In this document: in pieces, positions 42,751-51,955 of the stretch
Position numbering within the stretch: the stretch's first letter is position 1
Layout: each line of letters opens with the position of its first letter
Source of the DNA: Solirubrum puertoriconensis
Lineage (GTDB): Bacteria; Bacteroidota; Bacteroidia; Cytophagales; Hymenobacteraceae
Length of the DNA stretch: 64,000 nucleotides
Reading direction: 5' to 3'
Assembly (NCBI RefSeq): GCF_001483135.1
Contig: NZ_LNAL01000007.1
Span: forward strand, 124,001-188,000
Translations under genes and position numbers: made by a program
Notes under the pieces: generated by a model
The model's input: the letters and a program-made list of their open reading frames with translations, nothing else
Told to the model about the DNA's origin: nothing
The model's database searches: none

Positions 42751-42790
42751 GGGAAATATGGTGGGATGTGATGACGGGGAAAAGTGGCCG

Positions 42791-42798
42791 CAAATATA
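42791..42798 (-). promoter_or_regulatory. Candidate -7 promoter element of ald
   Basis: On the minus strand the sequence reads TATATTTG, a perfect TAnnTTTG, 40 bases before the ald ATG at 42750. Confidence 0.45.
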
Positions 42799-42834
42799 GG
42801 TAATGCCCGCCGCCTACCGTTCTGTTGAGCTAAC

Positions 42835-43329
42835 TCAAAAGGCTAGCTTGTTGCTCTGGATTTCGACGAACGTGGAGCGGTGCCCTTTGGGGCCATATAC
42901 CTTGGGGTGGTAAAGCAGCTGGAGCTGATATTGTTTGCCGGCCTCGCGCCGCTCGCCTGCAAAGGCGCTCATGGGCAAATCGTAGGTGGCGCGGTAGGTG
43001 CCGCGGGCTGGTATGGTAATGCGCACATCCTTGCCGCGGCGCATGTGCATTTGCCAAGCCCTAGGTGCGCCGTCGATGTACGCTACGGGGAGGGTGGCCT
43101 GGGGCCGTGCCGGGCTGGATACCACGTAGGGCTCGTCGTTGGTATTGGTAAGCTCCATGGCTACTCGTACCGTATCGAGCGTAGTAGCCGGCGTGATTTT
43201 CGGTAGCCGAATGCGCAACTGCAAGCCGTACTGCGGCGTGGCCTGGGGCACCTGAATGTTGCGGACGCAACCGCTGCCCAGCATTGCCGCACCAGCTAAG
43301 CCTAGGAACAAGGGTAAAGAAACACGCAT
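42835..43329 (-). CDS. Predicted lipoprotein, unknown function
   Basis: A 164-residue protein with a signal peptide ending in a lipobox (LGSGC). The mature part is beta-rich (LQLRIRLPKITPATTLDTVR, VAMELTNTNDEPYVVSSP) and resembles an immunoglobulin-like sandwich, possibly a chaperone-like or binding domain. It is 143 bases from the DUF1573 gene, which is transcribed in the same direction and has its own terminator between. No family recognised. Confidence 0.72.
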   Translation of the reverse strand: MRVSLPLFLGLAGAAMLGSGCVRNIQVPQATPQYGLQLRIRLPKITPATTLDTVRVAMELTNTNDEPYVVSSPARPQATLPVAYIDGAPRAWQMHMRRGKDVRITIPARGTYRATYDLPMSAFAGERREAGKQYQLQLLYHPKVYGPKGHRSTFVEIQSNKLAF

Positions 43330-43393
43330 CGGGTAGGGAAGAGGTTGTTGAGAGAGGAAAGCGCAAATGCACCTAGGCGGGCTCTACAAAAAA

Positions 43394-43424
43394 TGATGCC
43401 ACGACTGTTGAGGTCGTGGCATCA
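43394..43424 (-). terminator. Terminator of the DUF1573 gene
   Basis: TGATGCCACGAC pairs with GTCGTGGCATCA around a 7-base loop, followed on the minus strand by a run of T. Confidence 0.85.
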
Positions 43425-43472
43425 GCAAGAAATTAGCTTGGCTTTGCGGCTCGGTATAAGCAGCCGACGAGC

Positions 43473-44264
43473 CTACTTAAACGGTACCGCCGCGGCACCT
43501 TCCTTCAGCATGCTTTGCTGCGAAAGATTTTGCACCACGTTGGCTTTGAGCGTAATGGTGGCGTCGGGGCCGGTAATGTCGTTGGAGTGCAGCGTAACTA
43601 CATCGGCCATTTGGCCAATCTGGCGCTGAGCGTACTGCAACTCGATGGTAGCCGATTCGCCGGGCTTCAGTGCTTTGGGTTGGTTGCGCAGCGATACGCA
43701 GTAGCAGTTGGAGGTAATCGAGCCCAGTTGTAGGTCGCTCTTGCCGGTATTTTTCACCGTGAACTTGGCCGTGAGCTGCTGGCCCGATTCCATCTTGCCG
43801 AAATCGTGCAGCTTGCGGTCGAGGGTGAGTTTGGGCGACTTGGCAATTTGCGCAGCCGTGTAGCTCTTGGCCATTTCGGCTTTATCCACCACCGCGCCTT
43901 TAATGGTAAGCACCATGGTGGGCGTAGCAGCGTTGCTGGTTACCGTTACGGTTTTATTGAACTGCCCAGGGCGACCAGCGCTGTTGTAGGCGGCCCGGAT
44001 AAAGCCCGTTTTGCCCGGCATTACGGGCGTTTTCGTCCAATCGGGGGTGGTGCAGCCGCACGAGGCCTGCACGTTGGCAATTACCACGGGCTGGTTGCCG
44101 GTGTTCTTAAACTTGAACTCGTGCGTGGCCATGCTGCCTTCGGCTACGTTGCCGAAGTCGTGCATGGTTTGGGTGAACTCGAGCACTCCCTGCGCCGAGG
44201 CACCTAGGGCCGTGAGGAGCAGCAGGCACAGGCCCAGCAGCGAAGTAGTAAGGGTACGGGTCAT
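43473..44264 (-). CDS. Secreted DUF1573 protein (two repeats)
   Basis: A 263-residue exported protein with a signal peptide (residues ~1-24, ALGASAQ). It holds two DUF1573 beta-sandwich repeats, each beginning with a 'HDFG' element: TMHDFGNVAEGSMATHEFKF (about 33) and KLHDFGKMESGQQLTAKFTV (about 150). The first repeat has the conserved VQASCGCTTPDW. DUF1573 proteins are abundant in Bacteroidota and thought to be extracytoplasmic scaffold or adhesin-like proteins. ATG 44264 is chosen because it gives a normal signal peptide. Confidence 0.9.
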   Translation of the reverse strand: MTRTLTTSLLGLCLLLLTALGASAQGVLEFTQTMHDFGNVAEGSMATHEFKFKNTGNQPVVIANVQASCGCTTPDWTKTPVMPGKTGFIRAAYNSAGRPGQFNKTVTVTSNAATPTMVLTIKGAVVDKAEMAKSYTAAQIAKSPKLTLDRKLHDFGKMESGQQLTAKFTVKNTGKSDLQLGSITSNCYCVSLRNQPKALKPGESATIELQYAQRQIGQMADVVTLHSNDITGPDATITLKANVVQNLSQQSMLKEGAAAVPFK

Positions 44265-44358
44265 AACAGAAAGGCGTGGATGAAAAGCGAAAGGCTGCTT
44301 GCTCAACGGCTAAACCGTGCGCATTGGTGCCCGCAAAAACGGGCCAAATCAGCCTCAG

Positions 44359-44366
44359 CAAATATA
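44359..44366 (-). promoter_or_regulatory. Candidate -7 promoter element of the DUF1573 gene
   Basis: On the minus strand TATATTTG matches TAnnTTTG exactly, 95 bases before the ATG at 44264. It faces away from the element at 44427-44434. Confidence 0.45.
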
Positions 44367-44426
44367 ATCAGAAGCCCGAACCTAACGCTCGTTTGCCTGG
44401 CTTCGACTTTACGTGCCGCTTTTACG

Positions 44427-44434
44427 TACTTTTG
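44427..44434 (+). promoter_or_regulatory. Candidate -7 promoter element of the E1 gene
   Basis: TACTTTTG matches TAnnTTTG exactly, 83 bases before the ATG at 44517. Confidence 0.45.
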
Positions 44435-44516
44435 AGGGCCCGCCGGCCTCGGCGGGCCGCCCGCATCCATCCGGCGGGTGCCCGCTCCGTCTATATTTTC
44501 CCCGACGACCAACTGC

Positions 44517-46937
44517 ATGTCCACTGCCGAATCGGCCGTAGCTTCGGCCGCCGCCACGCTTAGCAAAGAAGAACTGCTCCGCGACTACCGCCTAGGGTGG
44601 GAAAGCCGCCAGGCCTCGCTCACAGGCCGCAAGGAAGTGTTTATGGGCAAAGCCAAGTTCGGCATTTTCGGCGACGGCAAAGAGCTGCCGCAGCTGGCTA
44701 TGGCGCGTGCTTTCCGCCCCGGCGACTTCCGCTCGGGCTACTACCGCGACCAAACCTTTATGTTCGCCACCGGCGAGCTTACGCTGCAGCAGTACTTCGC
44801 CCAGCTTTACGCGCACCCCGATGCCGAAGCTGAGCCCGCCACTGCTGGCCGCGCCATGAACGGCCACTTCGCCACGCGCTTCCTCGACGAAGACGGCAAC
44901 TTCAAAGCCCTCGTCGACAGCAAAAACTCCTCGGCCGATATTTCGCCTACCGGCGGGCAGATGCCACGCCTGCTGGGCCTGGCCTACGCCTCTAAGCTCT
45001 TCCGCCAAAACCCCGAGCTGCAGCAGTTCACGCAGTTTTCGCGCAACGGCGACGAAGTAGCTTTTGGTACCATCGGCAACGCCAGCACCTCGGAGGGCAT
45101 GTTCTTCGAGGCCATCAACGCGGCCGGCGTGCTGCAAGTACCCATGCTCATGAGCGTGTGGGACGACCACTACGGCATTTCGGTACCGGCCGAGTACCAA
45201 ACCTGCAAGCAAAGCATTTCCGAAATCCTGGGTGGTTTCCAGCGCAACGCGCCGGGCGAGCAAGGCTTTGAGATTTTTGTGGTGAAAGGCTGGGACTACG
45301 CCGCCCTCGTCGACACCTACCAGCGCGCCGCCGAGGTGTGCCGCCGCGAGCACGTGCCCGTGCTGGTGCACGTAACCGAACTCACGCAGCCCCAAGGTCA
45401 CTCTACTTCGGGCTCGCACGAGCGCTACAAGAGCAAAGACCGCCTCACCTGGGAGCAAGAGTTCGACTGCATGCGCCAAATGCGCCAGTGGATTTTGCAA
45501 GAAGGCCACGCCACCGAGGCTGAACTCGACCAGATTGAAAACGAAGCCAAGGATGCCGTGCGCAAAGCGCGGGCCGCTGCTTGGGAGGCGTTCTTTAATC
45601 CCATCGTTGCCGAGCGCAACGAGGCGGTGCAATTGCTCAACAACCTCGCTACCGAAACCGGCCGCGAAAACGAGCTGCACGAGCTGATTCACCAGCTTGA
45701 GCACAACCCCACGCCCATCCGGGCCGACATCATGCGCGCCGTGCGCCGCTCGCTGCGCCTTGTGCGCGACGTGAAGCGCTCCAGCGCCCGCGGCGAGCTG
45801 CGCCGCTGGCACGAGCAAGCCGTGGCCGAAAACGCCGACCGCTACAACTCGCACCTGTTCAGCCAGAGCGAAGAATCGGCCCTGAACGTGGAAGAAGTGA
45901 AGCCCGAGTTTGCTGCCGACGCCCCGCAGGTTGATGGCCGTGAGGTGCTGCAAGCCTGCTTTGATGCCATCCTAGCCCGCGACCCACGCGTGTTTGCCAT
46001 CGGCGAAGACGTAGGGCGCATTGGCGACGTAAACCAAGCTTTTGCCGGCCTGCAGGAGAAGTACGGCGAGCTGCGCGTAACCGACACCGGCATTCGCGAG
46101 TGCACGATTGTGGGCCAAGGCATTGGAGCCGCCATGCGCGGCCTGCGCCCCATCACCGAAATCCAGTACCTCGATTACTTGCTGTACGCCATCCAGATTT
46201 TGTCTGACGACCTGGCCTCGCTGCAGTACCGCACCAAAGGCGGGCAAAAAGCTCCTTTGATTGTGCGTACCCGCGGCCACCGCCTCGAGGGCATCTGGCA
46301 CAGCGGCTCGCCCATTCAGATGATTTTGGGCTCGATTCGGGGTATGCACCTGTGCGTGCCGCGCAACATGACGCAGGCCGCCGGTTTTTACAACACTTTG
46401 CTGAAGAGCGACGAGCCCGCCATTGTGATTGAGCCCCTGAATGGCTACCGCCTGAAGGAGCGCATTCCGAGCAACATCGGCGAATTCACGCTGCCCCTAG
46501 GCGTACCCGAAGTGCTAAAGCAAGGCACCGACCTCACCATCGTAACCTACGGCTCCATGTGCCGGATCGTGCTCGATGCCGCTGCTCAACTGGAGCAAGT
46601 AGGCATTTCGGTAGAGGTAATTGACGTGCAGACGCTCTTGCCCTTCGACCGCGAAGGCGTAGTGCTGGAGTCGATCAAGAAAAATTCGCGCGTGCTGTTC
46701 GCCGACGAAGACGTGCCCGGTGGTGCCTCGGCCTACATGATGCAGCAAGTGGTTGACGAGCAAGGCGGCTACCGCTACCTCGATTCGCAGCCGCGCTGCC
46801 TCGCGGCGCAGGCCCACCGCCCGCCCTACGGCTCCGATGGCGACTATTTCTCGAAGCCCAACGCCGAAGACGTGTTCGACACCGTGTACGAGCTGATGCA
46901 GGAGGTTGAACCGCAGCGCTTCCCCGACATCTACTAG
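44517..46937 (+). CDS. Fused 2-oxoacid dehydrogenase E1 alpha/beta
   Basis: An 806-residue thiamine-diphosphate enzyme with E1 alpha (about 1-400) joined to E1 beta (about 470-800) in one chain. The alpha half has GYYRDQTFMFATG and FGTIGNASTSEGMFFEAIN (cofactor-binding region). The beta half has FAIGEDVGRIGDVNQAFAGL and ITEIQYLDYLLYAIQ, then RTRGHRLEGIWHSG and VIDVQTLLPFD. Such fusions are usual in Bacteroidota for branched-chain 2-oxoacid or pyruvate decarboxylation, and E2/E3 are encoded elsewhere. The substrate is not decided. Codon use looks highly biased and the gene has no CCTAGG between 44597 and 46495. Confidence 0.92.
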   Translation: MSTAESAVASAAATLSKEELLRDYRLGWESRQASLTGRKEVFMGKAKFGIFGDGKELPQLAMARAFRPGDFRSGYYRDQTFMFATGELTLQQYFAQLYAHPDAEAEPATAGRAMNGHFATRFLDEDGNFKALVDSKNSSADISPTGGQMPRLLGLAYASKLFRQNPELQQFTQFSRNGDEVAFGTIGNASTSEGMFFEAINAAGVLQVPMLMSVWDDHYGISVPAEYQTCKQSISEILGGFQRNAPGEQGFEIFVVKGWDYAALVDTYQRAAEVCRREHVPVLVHVTELTQPQGHSTSGSHERYKSKDRLTWEQEFDCMRQMRQWILQEGHATEAELDQIENEAKDAVRKARAAAWEAFFNPIVAERNEAVQLLNNLATETGRENELHELIHQLEHNPTPIRADIMRAVRRSLRLVRDVKRSSARGELRRWHEQAVAENADRYNSHLFSQSEESALNVEEVKPEFAADAPQVDGREVLQACFDAILARDPRVFAIGEDVGRIGDVNQAFAGLQEKYGELRVTDTGIRECTIVGQGIGAAMRGLRPITEIQYLDYLLYAIQILSDDLASLQYRTKGGQKAPLIVRTRGHRLEGIWHSGSPIQMILGSIRGMHLCVPRNMTQAAGFYNTLLKSDEPAIVIEPLNGYRLKERIPSNIGEFTLPLGVPEVLKQGTDLTIVTYGSMCRIVLDAAAQLEQVGISVEVIDVQTLLPFDREGVVLESIKKNSRVLFADEDVPGGASAYMMQQVVDEQGGYRYLDSQPRCLAAQAHRPPYGSDGDYFSKPNAEDVFDTVYELMQEVEPQRFPDIY

Positions 46938-46963
46938 CCCCTTTGGCCTAGGTGCCTACAGCA

Positions 46964-47002
46964 AACCGCCCCGCTGCCAGCATTGCCGGCGGCGGGGCGG
47001 TT
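46964..47002. terminator. Bidirectional terminator between the E1 gene and the lipoprotein gene
   Basis: AACCGCCCCGC pairs with GCGGGGCGGTT, with extra partial pairing in the interior of the hairpin. It lies between convergent genes. Confidence 0.65.
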
Positions 47003-47029
47003 GTATTCGGGGGCCTAAGCAGCGAGTAC

Positions 47030-47575
47030 CTAGGGCAGCGTAAGCTCGTCGGTGGTGATGACGTTGCTCTCGTGCAGGGCGCGGTCGACGATTTGAATGT
47101 TGAACTTGATTTTGGTACCGGGCCGGAAGTTCGGGTCGGTGATGCTGAAGCCGATGCCTTTGTAGATTTCGTACGTCAGGTCGCCCCGTATGGGCTGGCT
47201 TTTCTCGTTGGGCTCGAGCATGCGCGGAAAGCGCCCGTTGAAGGGAATAAACGGCACATATTGCTCAAACACGCCGCTGCTGTTTTGCCGGAACATCGTG
47301 ATGAAGTAGTTCTGGCTGTAACGGCCCGAGTTGAAGGGTGGCGACTGAATGTCTTCTTCCGATAGGCCTAGGTCGCCGTCGCCATCTTTGTAGGCAACAG
47401 TTACATAAATGCGGTTGTAAGGCGTTTCGCCGGTGGTCGGCGTTACGCGCTCGGCCGTAATGCTCTTAAATTGAATAGAGGGGGTGTCCGGGTAATCCGG
47501 CGCATCCTCGCAGGCCGTAAGCGCCGAAACAGCGGCCACTGCCAAAAAGCTCGTGAGTAAACGTATGCGCAGCAT
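47030..47575 (-). CDS. Predicted lipoprotein with DGDGDLG motif
   Basis: A 181-residue exported protein with a lipobox (SALTAC). The sequence AYKDGDGDLGLSEEDIQSP has the DGDGDLG repeat typical of a group of Bacteroidota lipoproteins, a likely calcium-binding loop. The rest is strand-rich (NYFITMFRQNSS, GIGFSITDPNFRP). ATG 47575 is used because the 21 residues further upstream do not look like a signal sequence. Function unknown. Confidence 0.78.
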   Translation of the reverse strand: MLRIRLLTSFLAVAAVSALTACEDAPDYPDTPSIQFKSITAERVTPTTGETPYNRIYVTVAYKDGDGDLGLSEEDIQSPPFNSGRYSQNYFITMFRQNSSGVFEQYVPFIPFNGRFPRMLEPNEKSQPIRGDLTYEIYKGIGFSITDPNFRPGTKIKFNIQIVDRALHESNVITTDELTLP

Positions 47576-47692
47576 AGAGAAAAAGCTAAGCAGGTGCTGC
47601 CGATATCCGGCCCGAAAAAGTACGCATTTTACTACCACACAACGCAGCGCCAGCGCATTTGTTATGCCATTCCTAAACCCACCATCGGCCCG

Positions 47693-48709
47693 ATGAGTTT
47701 CCGCGCTGCTTACCTCCGCGAACTTACTGCCGTAAGCCCCGCAACGGCCGAAAGTCTAGCCCTGAAGCTGTTTCGCCATCAGGCGCAATACTGCGCGGCC
47801 TACCGCAACTGGCTGGCCGCCCTAGGTTGCCAGCCTGCCCGAGTGCAGCGTTTGATTGATGTGCCGTTTCTGCCCATTGAGTTTTTCAAAACACAGGAGG
47901 TGGTTACCGCGGAGCCCGGTGATGAATGGCAACCCGCGCAGGTGTTTCGCAGCAGTGGCACCACGCAAATGCAGCGCAGCCGCCACCTGGTGCGCGACCC
48001 TGAACTATACCATCGGCACGCCCAGCGCTTATTCGAAGAGCAGTACGGTTCATTGACGGGCTGGACGTTTCTGGCTCTGCTGCCCTCGTACCTCGAGCAG
48101 GGCGAGTCGTCGTTGGTAGCCATGGTAGAGCACTTTGTCCGTGCCTCGGGTCAGCCGCAGCAAAAGGCGTTCTTCCTGCACGACCATGCCGCGCTGCTGC
48201 GGGCATTGGAGGAAGCCCAACACCTAGGCGGCCGCAACATCATGTTGATAGGGGTGACGTATGCCTTGCTTGATTTGGCCGCTGCCTACCCCAACCACCC
48301 GGCCCTGCGCATGCCCAGTGCCGTGCTGGAAACCGGTGGCATGAAGGGTCGTCGGCGCGAAATGATTCGCGAAGAGTTGCACGCCGAACTAAGTGCTGCG
48401 TTTGGCAAGGACGTAATACACTCTGAATACGGCATGACGGAGCTGCTGTCGCAGGCTTACAGCCCCGGGCACGGTCGTTTCTATACCTCACCGGCTTTGC
48501 AAGTGCTGCTGCGCGAACCCACCGACCCGTTCAGCGCCAATTTCGAACGTGCCTCGGGTGCCATCAACGTAGTCGATTTAGCCAACATTGACAGCTGCGC
48601 CTTCATTGAAACCCGCGACCTAGGGCGCCGCCACTCCGATGGCAGCTTCGAGGTGCTCGGCCGCCTGGATAACTCCGATATCCGGGGTTGTAGCCAACTG
48701 GCTGGCTAA
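47693..48709 (+). CDS. LuxE/PaaK-like acyl-protein synthetase
   Basis: A 338-residue adenylating enzyme of the LuxE (acyl-protein synthetase) family. The ATP-binding motif is RSSGTTQMQRSRH near residue 85, and the YGMTELLSQAYSPG block near 242 and ETRDLGRRHSDGSFEVLGR near 304 are the other core motifs. It would activate a fatty acid with ATP and pass it to a protein thiol. LuxC and LuxD reductase partners are absent, so aldehyde formation for bioluminescence is unlikely. ATG 47693 is chosen because the upstream frame is not protein-like. Confidence 0.85.
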   Translation: MSFRAAYLRELTAVSPATAESLALKLFRHQAQYCAAYRNWLAALGCQPARVQRLIDVPFLPIEFFKTQEVVTAEPGDEWQPAQVFRSSGTTQMQRSRHLVRDPELYHRHAQRLFEEQYGSLTGWTFLALLPSYLEQGESSLVAMVEHFVRASGQPQQKAFFLHDHAALLRALEEAQHLGGRNIMLIGVTYALLDLAAAYPNHPALRMPSAVLETGGMKGRRREMIREELHAELSAAFGKDVIHSEYGMTELLSQAYSPGHGRFYTSPALQVLLREPTDPFSANFERASGAINVVDLANIDSCAFIETRDLGRRHSDGSFEVLGRLDNSDIRGCSQLAG

Positions 48710-48813
48710 GCATACCACCTAACAGCACGATTAATTGCTTTTTACTAGACTTTGTGATTGTAAAAGCTTATATTATAAATAGTTGTAGGTGTTGAAGTAA
48801 ACTACGTGGCGAC

Positions 48814-49182
48814 ATGAAAACTCTCGGAACGGCTGTCGGCCTATCAGTTTTGCTGCTCTGCGGCACGCAGGCCCTCGGGCAAACCACTGCCACGGACACC
48901 GCGCAGGCCCGCTTGCTCATGCAAAAGCAGCGCACCGAAGCCACCAAAGAAGCCTTGGCTGCCCAGAAGCGCCAAACCGAAGCAAGCCGCGAGTCGGCCA
49001 AGGCCGCCAAAGCCGAGCTCAACAAGCAGGAAGAAGCTATGGAGCAGCAAAAACGCGAGCTGAAAGAGCAGGAGCTAGTAGCCAAACAGCAGCGCCAGCA
49101 GCAAAAAACCGTGGAGCAGCAACTTAAGGAGGAAAAGCGCCAATTGCGTGAGCAGAAGAAACGCGCGAAAAACGAGCTCTGA
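48814..49182 (+). CDS. Exported coiled-coil protein
   Basis: A 122-residue protein with a signal peptide (residues ~1-22, cleaved after ALG). Everything after is a highly charged, Ala/Glu/Gln/Lys-rich helix (RQTEASRESAKAAKAELNK, then VAKQQRQQQKTVEQQLKEEK), with heptad spacing of a coiled coil. It is probably periplasmic and may act as a structural spacer. No family recognised. Confidence 0.72.
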   Translation: MKTLGTAVGLSVLLLCGTQALGQTTATDTAQARLLMQKQRTEATKEALAAQKRQTEASRESAKAAKAELNKQEEAMEQQKRELKEQELVAKQQRQQQKTVEQQLKEEKRQLREQKKRAKNEL

Positions 49183-49202
49183 TGTTGCCCGCATAGCACG
49201 CA

Positions 49203-49231
49203 AAAACGCCAGCCGCTAGGACTGGCGTTTT
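49203..49231. terminator. Bidirectional terminator
   Basis: AAAACGCCAG pairs with CTGGCGTTTT around a 9-base loop, between convergent genes. Confidence 0.8.
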
Positions 49232-49255
49232 GTGTTTGAAAGGAGCAGCGGGCGG

Positions 49256-50413
49256 CTATTTGCCCGAAAAGCTGCGGGCGTCGTCTTCGCTGATGGGGTC
49301 GCCGCCCATAATCACGAGGCGCTCCACCACGTTGCGCAGCTCGCGGATGTTGCCGCGCCAATCTAGGCTTTGCAGGTACTGCATGGCATCGGGGGCGATG
49401 CGCTTGGGCTTGTTGCCGTAATCGTTGGCAATGTCAGCCAAAAACTTCTCGGCCAGCGCCGGAATGTCCTCGCGGCGGTCGTTCAGGGCCGGCACCTGAA
49501 TCAGGATTACCGACAGGCGGTGGTACAAATCTTCGCGGAAGTTGCGGTCGGCTATTTCCTGCAGCAGGTTTTTGTTGGTAGCCGCCAGCACGCGCACGTT
49601 CACCGAAATTTCCTTTTCGCCGCCCACGCGGGTAATCTTGTTCTCCTGCAGGGCGCGCAGCACCTTGGCTTGAGCCGACAGGCTCATGTCGCCGATTTCG
49701 TCGAGGAACAGCGTGCCGCCATCGGCCTGCTCAAACTTGCCGATGCGCTGCTTTACGGCCGAGGTAAACGAGCCTTTCTCGTGGCCAAATAGCTCCGATT
49801 CAATCAGTTCCGACGGAATAGCGGCGCAGTTTACTTCAATCAGCGGGCCGTTGGCGCGGTTGCTTTGCTCGTGTATCTGGCGAGCTACCATCTCCTTGCC
49901 GGCGCCGTTGGGGCCGGTAATCAGCACGCGGGCATCGGTGGGGGCTACTTTGGCAATGGCCTTGCGCACGCCCTCCAACGCTGCCGAGTCGCCCACCATC
50001 TCGGAGTTCTTGGCAATCTTCTTCTTCAGCGTTTTGGTTTCGGTAACCAGCTTGGTGCGGTCGAGGGCATTGCGCACGGTTACCAGCAGGCGATTCAGGT
50101 CGGGCGGCTTCGGAATAAAATCGAAGGCGCCTTTTTTAGTGGCATCCACGGCCATTTCGATGTTGCCGTGCGCCGAAACCATAATAAAGGCGGTGTCAGG
50201 CGAAATTTTCTGAGCACGTTCCAGCACCTCGAGGCCGTCCATCTTGGGCATTTTTACGTCGCAGAGCACCACATCGTATTTGTCCTTGATGAGCATATCT
50301 AGGCCCGCGGGTCCGTCTTCGGCTTGGTCGACGGTGTAGTTCTCAAACTCCAGGATTTCCTTGAGCGTGTAGCGAATAGCTTTTTCGTCGTCGATGATAA
50401 GGATGCGGGGCAT
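49256..50413 (-). CDS. NtrC-family sigma-54-dependent response regulator without Fis domain
   Basis: A 385-residue regulator. Residues 1-120 are a receiver domain with Asp52 (VVLCDVKMP), and residues ~145-375 are an AAA+ domain with Walker A GPNGAGKE (167-174), sigma-54 contact loop GSFTSA (214-219, usually GAFTGA) and Walker B LFLDEI (235-240). The usual C-terminal Fis-type helix-turn-helix is missing: the protein ends just after the AAA+ sensor II region. It may act without DNA contact or through a partner. No kinase is adjacent. A gene with the same orientation is not close by. Confidence 0.88.
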   Translation of the reverse strand: MPRILIIDDEKAIRYTLKEILEFENYTVDQAEDGPAGLDMLIKDKYDVVLCDVKMPKMDGLEVLERAQKISPDTAFIMVSAHGNIEMAVDATKKGAFDFIPKPPDLNRLLVTVRNALDRTKLVTETKTLKKKIAKNSEMVGDSAALEGVRKAIAKVAPTDARVLITGPNGAGKEMVARQIHEQSNRANGPLIEVNCAAIPSELIESELFGHEKGSFTSAVKQRIGKFEQADGGTLFLDEIGDMSLSAQAKVLRALQENKITRVGGEKEISVNVRVLAATNKNLLQEIADRNFREDLYHRLSVILIQVPALNDRREDIPALAEKFLADIANDYGNKPKRIAPDAMQYLQSLDWRGNIRELRNVVERLVIMGGDPISEDDARSFSGK

Positions 50414-50671
50414 GGAATCAGGGTAAGTCAGTCGGGGCTCGAAAGTAACGAAAAGGAGGGCGTTGTAATTATACGGCGAAAACCTCCACCATCGTGGTCA
50501 ACTACTACCTTCGCCTGCTGTTTGCCCGCTGGCAAGTGCCTGCAGGTGCGCTCCGACCTAGTGCTACGGGGGGGCATTTCTGCGAAACAGCCCGAAAAAC
50601 TCGGCTGTTCGTTTTGACCGGCCGGCCGTATTAGTCAGCACTCAACCACCTTTTTCGAATCCTATTACCCC

Positions 50672-51955
50672 ATGAAAAACGCTGTTTCGCGTTACCTGCT
50701 GCTGCCCGCGGCACTGGTCGGGAGCCTGTCTTTGTTTGCGCTTCGGCCCGAGGAGCGCGTAGTGGCCGATGCCAACAACGCCGGCCTTAAACTGCCCGAA
50801 GGCTTTGGTGCCTTGGTAGTGGCCGAAACTGGTGGCCGCGCCCGGCACATTGCCACCACGCCGCAGGGCACCATCTTCGTAAAGCTAAACCGCCCCAATG
50901 CAAGCGGCAACGGCATTCTGATGCTGCGCCCCAGTGCGGGCGGCAAGGCCGAAGTAGTGAGCGGGTTCGGCAAATACGGCGGCACGGGCGTCGTGGCCAA
51001 AAACGGCTACCTCTATGCCTCGTCCGACCAGGAAGTGTTTCGCTACAAGCTGAACGAGAAAGGCGAAGTAACCAACCCCGACAAGCCCGAGAAGATAGTA
51101 ACGGGCCTGATTAACCGCCGCCAGCACGAAAGCAAATCCATTGTGCTCGACAACGACGGCAACCTGTACGTGAACATCGGGGCGTACTCCAACTCGTGCC
51201 AGGTGAACGATCGGCAGAAAGGCTCCCTAGGTATTCCTAACTGCCCCATCCTCGACTCGGCAGGCGGCATTTGGCAGTTTCGGGTTGATAAGTTGAACCA
51301 GAGCTACAGCAATGGCACGCGCTATGCCACCGGCCTGCGCAACGTGGTGGGGCTCGACTGGAGCCCGCAAGCCAATCAGTTGTTTGTAATGCAGCACGGC
51401 CGCGACCAGTTGCACGACATCTTCCCGGCCATGTACGACACCAAGCAATCGGCTGAGTTGCCAGCCGAGTGCATGTACGCGCTAAAGAAGGGCGACAACG
51501 CCGGCTGGCCCTACATGTACTACGACGGCTTGCAGAAGAAGAAAATGCAAGCGCCCGAGTACGGCGGCGACGGCAAGAAGGAAGCCACCGGCAACTTCAT
51601 CGACCCCGTGGCGGCTTACCCGGCCCACACCGCACCCAATGCGCTGCTGTTTTACACCGGTACCATGTTCCCCGAAAAGTATCGGAACGGGGCCTTTATT
51701 GCCTTTCACGGCTCCTGGAACCGCACCCCCGAGCCGCAGAAAGGCTACTACGTAGTGTTTCAGCCTTTCAAAGACGGGAAACCTTCCGGCGATTGGGAAG
51801 TGTTTGCCGACAACTTTGCGGGCGATGCAGCCAAAGCCGCTGCCGGCCGCCCCGACCACAAACCCTGTGGCCTAGCGCAAGGCCCCGACGGCTCCCTCTA
51901 CATCACCGATGATAAGAAGGGCACCGTATACCGCATCGTGTACAACAAAAAGTAA
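50672..51955 (+). CDS. Exported PQQ-type sugar/sorbosone dehydrogenase
   Basis: A 427-residue beta-propeller enzyme of the PQQ-dependent (GDH/sorbosone dehydrogenase) family, with a signal peptide at the N-terminus. Motifs seen are GFGALVVAETGGRARHIATT, RYATGLRNVVGLDWSP, FHGSWNRTPEPQKG and CGLAQGPDGSLYITDDKKG. It should oxidise a sugar or related alcohol in the periplasm and pass electrons to a cytochrome. The next gene, a cytochrome c, starts at the base after this stop, so the pair works together. The cofactor is predicted, not proven. Confidence 0.88.
   Translation: MKNAVSRYLLLPAALVGSLSLFALRPEERVVADANNAGLKLPEGFGALVVAETGGRARHIATTPQGTIFVKLNRPNASGNGILMLRPSAGGKAEVVSGFGKYGGTGVVAKNGYLYASSDQEVFRYKLNEKGEVTNPDKPEKIVTGLINRRQHESKSIVLDNDGNLYVNIGAYSNSCQVNDRQKGSLGIPNCPILDSAGGIWQFRVDKLNQSYSNGTRYATGLRNVVGLDWSPQANQLFVMQHGRDQLHDIFPAMYDTKQSAELPAECMYALKKGDNAGWPYMYYDGLQKKKMQAPEYGGDGKKEATGNFIDPVAAYPAHTAPNALLFYTGTMFPEKYRNGAFIAFHGSWNRTPEPQKGYYVVFQPFKDGKPSGDWEVFADNFAGDAAKAAAGRPDHKPCGLAQGPDGSLYITDDKKGTVYRIVYNKK

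Noticed and set aside
41629-42771. A 380-codon frame antisense to alanine dehydrogenase
   Set aside because: The alanine dehydrogenase is unmistakable; the antisense frame is a shadow.
44592-45953. A 453-codon frame antisense to the E1 gene
   Set aside because: The E1 enzyme on the plus strand has complete motifs; the antisense frame arises from GC-rich codon bias and shows no protein family pattern.
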